Positions 34,145 through 44,343 of a stretch of 64,000 nucleotides of DNA are shown here, piece by piece; within the stretch, counting starts at the first letter, position 1; each line of letters starts with the position of its first letter. The position numbers and the translations under genes are program-made. Source of the stretch: Leuctra nigra (Eukaryota; Arthropoda; Insecta; Plecoptera; Leuctridae); assembly GCA_934045905.1 (NCBI GenBank), contig OW203768.1, positions 15,714,316 through 15,778,315 of the forward strand, read 5' to 3'. The notes under the pieces were generated by a model, which did no database searches, was not told the origin of the DNA, and was given only the letters and a program-made list of their open reading frames with translations.

Positions 34145-34278
34145 TCCTGTGAATTATGTGAACGTCTTCTCTACATGGGGATGTTCTAGATGCTCGCAGG
34201 GAAATAAAAGCTAGAGTTGCTACGCTGGAATGTCAGTCCATATGATGTTGCTAGTCCACTATACTTCTAGATACATTA
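34145..34278 (+). ncRNA. H/ACA snoRNA-like gene, family A copy 5, duplicate
   Basis: Exact copy of 28400-28533 on the plus strand, with the TATGTAGATTCTA motif upstream. Confidence 0.6.
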
Positions 34279-34400
34279 CAAGAATTTTATCGAATTGCCA
34301 AATATTAATTGATTCGTCATGAGAATGACCCAACATTCATGTCGACATGATTTGAGTTGTTTTTCAAGATTGTATTTATTCCGACATTTCTTGATGAGTA

Positions 34401-34533
34401 TCCTGTGAATTATGTGAACGTCTTCTCTACATAGGGATGTTCTAGATGCTCGCAGGGAAATAAAAGCTAGAGTTGCTACGCTGGAATGTCAGTCATTATG
34501 ATGTTGCTAGTCCACTACACTCTAGATACAAAA
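34401..34533 (+). ncRNA. H/ACA snoRNA-like gene, family A copy 4, duplicate
   Basis: Exact copy of 28145-28277 on the plus strand. Confidence 0.6.
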
Positions 34534-34657
34534 TATCCACTTACCTATAGACAAAAAAATATTTTTAGACCAGAAAATGTGTAGATACATAGAGTAGAAA
34601 GAAGTAGTTAATAAATACTTATTCGTTCGATAATATGTAGTTTTATAATCGAATTTA

Positions 34658-34780
34658 TCCTGTGATTGTGTGAATGTCTTCTCTATGGAGTTATTCAAGA
34701 TTATCGCAGGTAGAATAATTCTCGGTGCAACGCTGGGACTTCCCTATGATGTTACCAGTTACTTTACTCTAGATACAAAA
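34658..34780 (+). ncRNA. H/ACA snoRNA-like gene, family B copy 2, duplicate
   Basis: Exact copy of 27898-28020 on the plus strand, with the same broken 3' closing stem. Confidence 0.55.
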
Positions 34781-35113
34781 TCTCGTTTCTCAAATAGAAT
34801 AGAGACGTGTCGATATTTTATCGACGTGTTTCAATGTATTTTCTCCGTCTTGAAGAGCCATTTTGGCTCGAAATATAAGGCTATGTAACCATTGTCTACA
34901 TTCCAACGAACCGATAAGGCTGAAAATCATATCTTCTAGCCCACAACTCTCGCCCTTAGTCCCATACCTCCACACACGATTTCTGAGAAAACGCCACTTT
35001 GTGCATGTGCATGCATAAAATAATCCTCATCACACACATCTCAACTTGATAAGCAAAGAGTGCATCCAAGGCATGTGTGTAGCTCGCTCAATATACCTTT
35101 ATATACTCTAGCA

Positions 35114-35742
35114 CAGGGGTCGGTAACCTTTGAAGCCAATTTCCCAAAAATTTATAAATTAGGTAAATGGGAGCCCAGTAGAGTTAATCAAATAAAATAC
35201 ACCGAAAATAATAAATTGAATTACTTTATTATTTTCATATTTTGGCGAAGTCCCCTAGTTGTTGCCCTACAGGGCATTTTTTAAGAATTTCGACAAAAGT
35301 GATTCTGGGGCTATAAAATTAATTAATTGAATCAAATAATTTCCAAATCTTGCCCCGCAGGGCGTTTTTTAGAATTTCAACAATTTAAATTGATTATAGG
35401 ACTCTAAAATGAACAAATTGAATCAAATAACATTCCAGTTGTTACCCCGCAGGGCGCTTTTTAGAATTTCAACAATTTAAATTGATTATGGGACTCTAAA
35501 ATGAACAAATTGAATCAAATAACATTCCAGTTGTTACCCCGCAGGGTGCTTTTTAGAATTTCAACAATTTAAAAGTGATTCTGGGACTCTAAAACGAACA
35601 AACTTAATCAAATAACCTTCCCATTGTTGCCCCGCAGGGCGTTTTGTTGTCGAATTTCCAAATTTTTCGATTCTGGATTTTTAATTAAACTATAAAGAGC
35701 CATTCAAGGACCACCAAGGAGCCGCAGTTTGCCGACCCCTGG
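35114..35742. mobile_element. mirror copy of the hAT element
   Basis: Reverse complement of 26936-27564 including both TGCTAGAG-type flanks. Confidence 0.9.
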
Positions 35743-36132
35743 CTCTAGCATCAAACAAACTCGCGTCTAGTATTCCCAAAGTCAACACAAACCTCGACAC
35801 GTGGCAAAGGTGAAAGCACAGATAAATAGACCTGGCGGGCTGCTCTTGGCTCTTTAAACTTTAAGACACCGTCTGTTTTTAGACTCGACGTGGTATGTGT
35901 GTGTGTGTCGGTATTCTAGTGGAAGAATCTTGGCCAGGAGTTCGGCTTTTATCTTCTGGGACTGGCGGGATTTGTCAACCCCGGGTTATTGTGCTGGTTG
36001 ATAGATGGTGGAGATGTAGGGGATTGACAGTGATGTAGTGAAGGGGTTTGTAGGGGGTGGGGGATGTGTCATTGTGGGGTTTGAAATATTGTGTGGATTT
36101 TGTCAGCACACTTATTTCAGGAAGGGCTCCAG

Positions 36133-36238
36133 GACCCCTATTCATAACGAAAACGAAATAATTTCGGACAGAAATCATTTTCGGCCATAAGGGCAAAATT
36201 ATCATGCCGAAATGATTTCGTTTCCGTTAATAACGGCC
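36133..36238. mobile_element. Harbinger-type MITE, 106 bp, CAG duplication
   Basis: Left TIR GACCCCTATTCATAACGAAA, right end CGTTAATAACGGCC, sharing the AACGAAAT-ATTTCGG core. CAG lies on both sides (36130-36132 and 36239-36241). Related by TIR to the 56731 element. The 27 bases before it are the same as those flanking the centre element. Confidence 0.75.
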
Positions 36239-37810
36239 CAGATAAGCCCAGTTATTAACCCCATTTCGTCCAGATATTTTAATTTCGCACGTCCTCATAA
36301 TGCTGATTTCACTGGAGTTTGGCATAAAACCCTTCACCTCAATAGCAATTGATTAATCTATACTTATTTCTTATTTCTTACAAGCTCACAATTATATTTA
36401 GGTCCCCGGAGCGTAAACTTTCGTGAAACACGACACGTGCCAGTAAAACTGTGTAATACGTACATACAAAACTATCATCAAGAGATTTGATCCTTCACCC
36501 TTGTGGATATAACGCTAAGGGCCACTATCCAGTGACTTAAGAATTGCAATTTCGACCTTAGCGTAATTGCAATACGGATAAAACGTTGACAGGACAGTTG
36601 ACTTTACAAGAAGCGAGATATTACATAATTTAATTTTATGTTTTAACGGATTTTGTTTACAAATACATTATCAATTTTATGTAATTATTTTTTCTCATAA
36701 AAATTACATGAAGGGGGTGCTCGAGCCCCTCAGCAACTATACGATGAAACCCATCTGTCAGGTAAATTAAACATAATATTCTGAAAGTTTGTAGACAATC
36801 TAAATTTGGGTTCATCCCTTAAAAATTCTACGCCAATTCTCAAACCCATTCAAGCTTTAAAATTATACAAATCAATCAATATCTAGTGGAGCGGTCGCTC
36901 CACCCAGCCAAGTCGTACCGTACACTCACACTCACTCAACATACCGTAAATGCCTAATAAACTGAGGAGCAGACCAACCACTTTTACTGTAAGCAACAAC
37001 ATGGCATTTTCGGCCTACTGGATCTTAAAATTGGAAAATCTCACATTGTTGCAAAATATCTTAATTTCGAGCTATGGCCCACCCCACCCCATATACCGAA
37101 TTTGGGAACAATAGGGTATGTCATTTTCGTGCTAGAGGGCCGTGAAATATGTAAAATTACACCACTTTCTGATTCTGAAGATGATGATTCTGATGATATC
37201 AGGAAACACTGTTGACAGCGCCACAGCCTAAACGGCTGAGCCGATCGATCTGAAATTTTTACCATATATGCACTTTTGGCGTCTGATGATACCTTGTCCT
37301 TACGAATTTTTTGTGCCACCATTTTGAAACCGGAAGTGACGTCATATCTTAAAAACTGATGGACCAATTTGGACGAAACTAGCGCCAAACGATTCGGATG
37401 GTCTTCTCAATGAAATATCAATAGTCAAAATAGAAATGTACTTTTACCGAAACCGGAAATGACGTCAGAAAAATGCCAAATTTGAATGAAATCATCTCTT
37501 ATAACAATAACTACATATTCAGAAGGCTTATAATGTTACATAGCATTTAAAGACACAAATTTTAGGTGGCAGTGAAGTCAGCCGCCATTTTGAAAACCGG
37601 AAGTGATGCCATAACTCGAGAACGGCTGGACCGATTGGAACGAAACTTGCGCTATACTTTATAGCATATCATTTATGGCATATACATAGTAACAAGCACA
37701 ACTTTTCTTAGCAACCAAATCAAAAAGGCGTATTTTTTTAAAGGAATTATAGTCTTTGGTTCCACAATATATGCTACAAATTGTAAGAATAAACTGAAAA
37801 AAGGAATGAT
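36239..37810. other. non-coding stretch with a CCGGAAGTGACGTCA repeat
   Basis: No gene. Between 37200 and 37660 three diverged units carry CCATTTTGAAA-type sequence plus ACCGGAAGTGACGTCA (37330-37344) or variants near 37453 and 37599, with GGCTG.ACCGATTGGAACGAAACT-like segments, suggesting an old repeat. Confidence 0.45.
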
Positions 37811-38185
37811 ATCCCATAAAAAACACTCCGTGTAAAAATACCAGCCAAGTCTCTTCAACTAAAAAAAAAATAGAAGAAATCTAAAAATTCAGCACTGAAA
37901 AGTAGTGATATCAAAAAAAGGCCAAGTCAAAACTTTTAAAAATTACTTGGCGCATCGTTTTTCTATGGGATTATAGATATATTTTATGTATAGATGAGTA
38001 TATTTGATTACCGACCTACTTCTATACTATTTATATGCACGATGCGCCAAGTAATTTTAAAAGTTTTGACTTGGCCTTTTTTTGATATCACTACTTTTCA
38101 GTGCTGAATTTTTAGATTTCTTCTATTTTTTTTTTAGTTGAAGAGACTTGGCTGGTATTTTTACACGGAGTGTTTTTTATGGGAT
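37811..38185. mobile_element. fold-back element
   Basis: Arms of about 150 bp: ATCCCATAAAAAACACTCCG (37811) mirrors CGGAGTGTTTTTTATGGGAT (ending 38185), and pairing runs inward to GGCGCATCGT / ACGATGCGCC. The central spacer of about 75 bp is AT-rich. Arms are nearly identical, so the element is young. No coding capacity. Confidence 0.85.
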
Positions 38186-40049
38186 CGATCTTACCTCAGC
38201 AAAAAAGATTTTCACGCAACTCCCAAAATTCGCCCACTTCACTTTGAAATATAAACCACAGAGACATGAATCTCCGACGATCGCTTCGCTGCAACGACTG
38301 TCTTCACTCCAACCCAGTGCATATGTTCTAGCCACGACACGATGAAGTCACATGAGCCCACAGAGGGGGAGGAGTGACCTTCGCCACACCGAAAAACACT
38401 CGCAAAAAACACAAAACTCAAATTTCACACCCGAAAACTGACGAAAATGAATCGTCATCGAACACATCACGATTTTAAACCATAAAAGTCGATAATTTTC
38501 TCGTGGAAATCGTCGAAAACGTCGATTTTCCATCGAGATCGCCGAGGAGCGGGGGGCGGGGCGGATTGCATCACGTCACTCGTCGACTTCCATCTCGCAG
38601 ACCTTGAGACGAGGCATAATCAGCATCACAGAGGAGCAGAGACGAAAAACCAGATACAAAATGGCCGCCGCGCCGCCCGGCGATGTGGCGGGTTGAAAAA
38701 AATCGCTGGCGGGTTGGAGAGTGGTCGGATTTTGAGTTTTGACGTGTCCCCGGGTGGCTGGGGGTGTGGGGGATGAGATGAGGTGATAAAAGTATGTGGA
38801 ATGTGCAGATGAGAGCGAGGCGACGGCGAGGGGTTGAACCACCGGTACGAGGGGGGTGGGAATTGAAATGGTGTACTTTTATGGTTTATTTGGACGGGGA
38901 AAATGTCGGCGAATCGGGAAATGTGGAAAGCGTTCGTGGCCGAAAATCGCAAGTGGACCAGAAAATATTTAGAAAGTTGCGAATTTTGTTGATGAAAATC
39001 CGGAATAATTGACAAAGCTCCACGAGGACGTAACTTTTTAATAAATTTGAGTTAGACATCTTCATATCATCTTTGGCTCTTATCCTGGATTCCAAACTAC
39101 CCCAAATTACTCAATTGTGGAACTCGAAATGTACAAATTTCACAATTATTTCTAGACCACTCTCCGGTTTCGGCCGCAAACTTTCTTGGCAATTCCCGAT
39201 TCTCCCAGAAGTTGGCGATTCAAGATGGTCATAAAAGTCCATTAATTGCCAACAATTAAGCCAATATAGCCTACTTAATTGCCGTTACAGAATGCATATA
39301 AAACACGAGAGATGCGAGCAGAGCGATGGCGAGGGTTCCCCATGTCCGAGGGGGGTATTTTAACATTTTGTATACTTTTATTGTTTATTCGGACGGAAGA
39401 AATCAACTTGAGGGTTTCGAGGATCAAGCCAATCCGAATGTTCAAACAAAAACCCTCCAAACATTTTGATTCAATGTGGAATTATTATTGAAACTATTAT
39501 TGCCAACCGCGAATTTTGATATTCATCATCAATCATGAAGAGCATCCAAGATTTAAGAGTGCGAGCAAATGTATAACCCTTTTTTCCCTCAATCCAAACA
39601 TCCCTCGTCTAAGTTCAAAACGACGCAACGTGTGTCAGAAATATCAGAAAGTCAGCGAGAAAAGATCGCTTCCCACAACAACCCGATACACCGGGAGCGA
39701 TGTTCAAGCGGAACCGCAGTATACATTATTCTGTCGATACCCAATTCAAAACATCAACGAGTTTAATTTTTATTTTATAGTTTTATAAAACACAGTTCGT
39801 CAAACTGATAAATTTTCTCACGAAAAAAATTGGCATCAAAGTATTTCACGGAAGTCGCGAAGTTGGAACTTTTCCACGTGTTGCACATCTTGGGATCAAG
39901 AGAAGTGACTAATAGGACGTCACGAGTTATTACATAAACTTAAAAACATAAATGCAAAACAAAATCAGTATTAAAGAGCCCGTGCCGCCGTTGACACACC
40001 CCGCCTCCGTCGCTCAGAGACTGGCCACCCTCTTCGCCGACCCGACGAC
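38186..40049. other. non-coding stretch
   Basis: A moderately GC-rich block at 38530-38860 (possible CpG-type promoter region) without an identifiable first exon; the rest is AT-rich. Nothing else supported. Confidence 0.35.
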
Positions 40050-40069
40050 ATGATCTCGATGAGGAGTGC

Positions 40070-40715
40070 GATCAACCCCCGGGTGAGAAGCGACAGGATC
40101 GACGGCGACCCCCACGCAACAACCACAGGTCCGCGATCAACCCCTGGGGGAGCGACAACGCGGCAGAAGCGACCCCCACGCATCAACAACAGGTCCGCGA
40201 CCAACCCCCTGGGGGGAGCTACAACGCGGGAGGATCGACAGCAACCCCCACACATCAACCACAGGTCCGCGATCAACCCCTGGGGGAGCTACAACGCGGG
40301 AGGATCGACGGCGACCCCCACACATCAACCACAGGCCCGTGATCAACCCCCGGCGGAGCGACAACGCGGGAGGATCGACGGCGACCCCCACGCCTCAACC
40401 ACAAGTCCGCGATCAACCCCTGAGGGAGCGACCACACGGGAGGATCGACGGCGACCCCCACGCATCAACCCCCGGCGGAGCTACAACGCGGAAGGATCGA
40501 CGGCAACCCCCACACATCAACAACAGGTCCGCGATCAACCCCTGGGGGGAGCTACAACGCGGGAGGATCGACGGCGACCCCCACACATCAACCACAGGTC
40601 CGCGATCAACCCCTGGGGGAGCTACAACGCGGAAGGATCGACGGCAACCCCCACACATCAACCACAAGTCCGCGATCAACCCCTGGGAGGAGCTACAACG
40701 CGGGAGGATCGACGG
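40070..40715. repeat. GC-rich 70-bp tandem array, about 10 units
   Basis: Unit: GATCAACCCCTGGGGGAGCT, ACAACGCGGGAGGATCGACG, GCGACCCCCACACATCAACC, ACAGGTCCGC. Unit starts are near 40135, 40199, 40271, 40341, 40411, 40464 (shortened), 40533, 40604 and 40674. A 70-bp period shifts the reading frame each unit, and both strands are open, so the long frames across it are not protein genes. Confidence 0.92.
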
Positions 40716-42290
40716 CGACCCTCGCGGCCGCGAGACTGCCGGCCGGAGCAGACGGCAAGCGCCGAAACATCAGAGAGTTCGAGGACCTCGCCGACATGGG
40801 GGCCGCGCCGGGAGGTTCGACACGTTTGATAAGGGGCCAATGTTTAGGAGGGATCCTCTCTCGTCTCAACGATTTCTTCGTTTCATCTGACGGCGAGGAT
40901 GCCGACAAACGAAGCACAAACGCGATCTATTGCTGCTCGAAGCCAACATTTTACATGTCGAAGTCGTGGACAGAAACGTACACATACGCAGTGCAGGACA
41001 TGACAAAAACAGGAAGGAGAATTCGGTTTTAATTTCCTATATTTTATAGCTTATGTAAATAAAAATTAAGCAGGATGTCTTCATTTAATAGCCTATATTT
41101 AAATATAAGAACACGAATATTTTATTCGTCTTCAAATGGAAAACGAGCACTAAATTAACGCAATTGCTAAATTAACTTGAATTAAATTATTGCTGTATTT
41201 TCGTGATCTAACGCATGGCTTCAGCAATAGTTAATTTAGAATTAGGACATCGGATTGCTCCTTTAGTTCCAAATTTATCGACGAAAATGCGGGAAAAAAA
41301 CTGAGAATCCGAGGGTGATTTCGATATTTCGGACAGAATTTTTGTATCCTACGAACTTGAGTTGCATTAAAATCAGAAAGGGTCTTGACATGACATGGGT
41401 CGCGTAAGAATCACACATCTTCTACTACGTCTTCCGACGACTTGCCAAGATCGTATTTCTATAATTATATTTATAATAGGACGTCCAGTTTGTACTACCG
41501 AGTTCAATAGCAGACATTAAAATATCGAATAGTTTATTCAAATTTAAACTAGATAGTGTGTCATAAAAGCTACTCTTTCAAACATGGAGATGTTTTAATA
41601 ATTATTATTGCATAGATACAGTCTACACTAGTTTACAAGAGTACACAAATTCTTTAACGCTGCTTCAAGTTTCACAAAACCGCCAAAACACGCATGCGTG
41701 TATCGCGATGCACGCAATCGCGTATTTAGATTTAATTTGGTTGTTCACTTTTATTATGCAATTATGACCCTGTAATGTACGTATCATGCAAGCATTTACG
41801 ATTGTCTTCTCATCGTTTAAAAGTCTGGTACCAAATAGTAAAAAGGTAAAGATTTAATCTCATTTACAACGCCTTGTTGGGGTAAAAACAACGTTAAAAA
41901 CATATTATGAACCGATAGATCCCAAATCACAATGGCGAGCTAGAAGACAGACCCAATCTCAAATTCTGAAAAATCTCAATGACTCGAAATACTAACGTCA
42001 TCTTTCTCTCGACGAGAGAATGGGAACAGAATCTACAAAATAGGTTCCATTTGTGGAATAACACATTGTGTTTTAACAGTAATTAGTAGCCGAAAGTCAC
42101 TTTGAACTCAGGTAAATCTGAGACCAAGCTGTGTTTCTTCAAAACGTACTTCTGATAACTTAAAAACGTATAAAATTATTTCCAGATGTGTCCCACGGTC
42201 AATTGACCAAACTGATTGAATTGATTGGTAGGTACAGACAAGACTATTTACACCTAGGATGATAGACTCAAAGATTCAAGTAAATAAATA
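40716..42290. other. non-coding stretch
   Basis: GC-rich to about 40900, then AT-rich. The minus strand near 42016-42048 has AATGGAACCTATTTTGTAGATTC-like sequence, a diverged copy of the motif found upstream of snoRNA-like genes. Confidence 0.4.
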
Positions 42291-42298
42291 AAGTAAAG

Positions 42299-42587
42299 CA
42301 GTGGCGGCTATTACAGTGTGCAAGGTGTGACAATTGCACACCTGATCATCCAAGAAAATTATTTAAAAGTGCTCCCTAATCCAGGAAGTAGGAAGTTAAA
42401 TATTTTGTCTAATCATTTTGCTCTCCAAAAGACGTAAAAATGCATCAATTTCAAACTAAATATACAAAAAAATCCTGGGTTATGCGCCCCGGCCCCGCAT
42501 CTGCTGGGGGCTCTCCTCTTAGAGTACTTTCTTCTATGTCCTTCTATGTAATTGAACACCTGTTGTAAAGCCAAATAGCCGCCACTG
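42299..42587. mobile_element. hAT MITE with 8-bp target duplication
   Basis: 289 bp. TIR CAGTGGCGGCTATT at the left and its complement AATAGCCGCCACTG at the right. The perfect 8-bp duplication AAGTAAAG is at 42291-42298 and 42588-42595. No transposase; mobilised in trans by a hAT transposase by inference. Confidence 0.95.
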
Positions 42588-42818
42588 AAGTAAAGGGAAG
42601 TAAAGAGAGAAATATTGAAACTTTATTCCCAAGTATTGTAGAAAATTACGCTAATTTACTTTAGTGACGCAATTTTTGTGTAAGTTTACGAGGACCTGAT
42701 TTAATAGTTCGCAGTTCCCCAAAAATATCAAGTATTTGACCGGTCAAATCACATCAAGGAGATGATTCCCTCCCCCTCGTGGTCGAGATCGAGACTCGAG
42801 ATCAGCAGCCAGTGCATA

Positions 42819-42822
<4 letters not shown>

Positions 42823-42875
<53 letters not shown>
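42823..42875. repeat. (GT)n microsatellite
   Basis: About 26 uninterrupted GT units. Confidence 0.97.
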
Positions 42876-42877
<2 letters not shown>

Positions 42878-43144
42878 CTCCCAACGTATACCACGACCAG
42901 ACGAGACCAAGTCTCATTCATTCACAATCTCCGCACCGGAAGTGACGTCACTCATTCATGCGAGATGTTGGGATGCCACGCACAGCTCGCATGTGAGGGG
43001 CCATGGAGCTGTGTCAGATAGAATATACTACGTCGTCGTCACTGCTTGCCTTCGGCGGAACAATACCGGATGTGCACGCAGCTTATTGCGTTGTCGGTGG
43101 AGGACAAGGAGATCTATAGAGATGGGAAGCATTCTTTACTTTGA

Positions 43145-43640
43145 ACCACTTATTTAATGCAGCATTCTAAATTTGAACACCTTGTCAAAGTTCCAGTTCT
43201 TAGCTTGGAGATTTAATTAATAAAGTAAACTTTGTTGGACTTTCAAATGCAATATTTTGTATACGTTACTTCCATTAAACTGATGAAGTTTACTTGAAAG
43301 AAGACGAAATATTGCACTTTTAATACAATATAAGATTTTGAGAAAGTCCAACAAAGTTTGTTTTATTAATTTGAACACCTTGTTGCAGCATTTTATTTTG
43401 AACGCCATGTTAAAGGGCGGCATTGTAGTTGAACTACTATGTTTAATGCAGCATTCTAATTTTGAGCATCTTATTTAATGCAGCATTCTAATTGTGAACA
43501 CATTGTTGCAGCATTTTGTTCTGAACACCTTGTTTAATGCAGCATAGCATTGAACACCAGCATCATTATTTTTAAACACCTGGTTTAATCCAATATAAAT
43601 TCTAATAGCACATTGAACACCAATGCATCATTCTGAATTT
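43145..43640. repeat. degenerate 30-bp-unit array
   Basis: Units built on TTTAATGCAGCATTCTAA and TTTGAACACCTTGT are repeated irregularly on both sides of a MITE, which splits the array. Confidence 0.75.
43217..43369. mobile_element. MITE inside the 30-bp-unit array
   Basis: TTAATAAAGTAAACTTTGTT at 43217 mirrors CAAAGTTTGTTTTATTAA ending 43369; pairing continues through GGACTTTC/GAAAGTCC and GCAATATTT/AAATATTGC. About 153 bp, no coding capacity. Confidence 0.8.
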
Positions 43641-44222
43641 CAACACAATCATAAGAACACCTTGCTTAACGGGTAGAAAAACGTGTCTTTAAGTAAAAAA
43701 GTACACGGAAATTCAATTAATTCAAGGTGCATAAAGAAGAGATGACAGCTAATGTCCAAATTGTACCATCATAACCTTCTAAAATCCAATGTACACCCGC
43801 ATATTATGTGATCTACACACACCCTCTTCATTTACAAAAACACACGTAGCTTCGTTTTTAATTGTCAGGTGAAGGTACCTACCCATTTTCTTTGAAGGAT
43901 TGACTTATTTTGCGACAGAGAAAGAGAATTGCTGAAAAAGTTGGCATCATAGAATATCTTAGAATCTTACAAGAATTTTATCCGATTATCCCAAACTTAT
44001 CACCACACAAACAAAATATGTAAATCTGGTAAAATACGTGCTACTTGAATTGTTTGAATTGGAAAAGACGTCAAGTAAAATGGCATGGAATCGCCCTGGT
44101 TCGAATCTCGTTTGGTTCGGAAGGACTTGAGAGGGGGGCGGATATCCTCCCGGGCGATATTTGTCGCGTAACTCGCATGTAGGAAGCGCCACCCACGCGG
44201 CCATGCCCCGGGCCGACCCGGA

Positions 44223-44295
44223 CCTCACCACTATCACCGTTCCCGGACCTATCACCACTATCACCATTCCCGGATCTATCACCACTATCACCACC
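44223..44295. repeat. 30-bp tandem repeat, about 2.5 units
   Basis: TCCCGGACCTATCACCACTA + TCACCAT repeated. Just upstream (44097-44108) is a B-box-like GGTTCGAATC, perhaps a SINE relic. Confidence 0.75.
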
Positions 44296-44343
44296 AGTGC
44301 GCAAGCAACAAAATAGCGGCGGCTAAGTGCCCAGAACAGTAAT

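Larger units (their letters stand above)
26573..36105. repeat. 9.5 kb palindrome, arms 26573-31319 and 31359-36105
   Basis: The right arm is the reverse complement of the left. Matching positions add up to 62678 at every landmark tested along both arms (hAT ends, snoRNA-like genes, hairpin, C16/G16 tract), so there is no net indel in 4747 bp, even in a 16-base homopolymer. The pairing fails at 26572/36106 outside and at 31320/31358 inside, leaving a 39-bp asymmetric loop. The loop is the centre of a small inverted-repeat MITE. It is either a very recent inverted duplication or a sequencing/assembly artefact. Confidence 0.95.

Noticed and set aside
40050..40829. 259-codon frame over the 70-bp array
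   Set aside because: The unit length shifts frame each repeat and both strands are open; a by-product of stop-poor GC-rich units.
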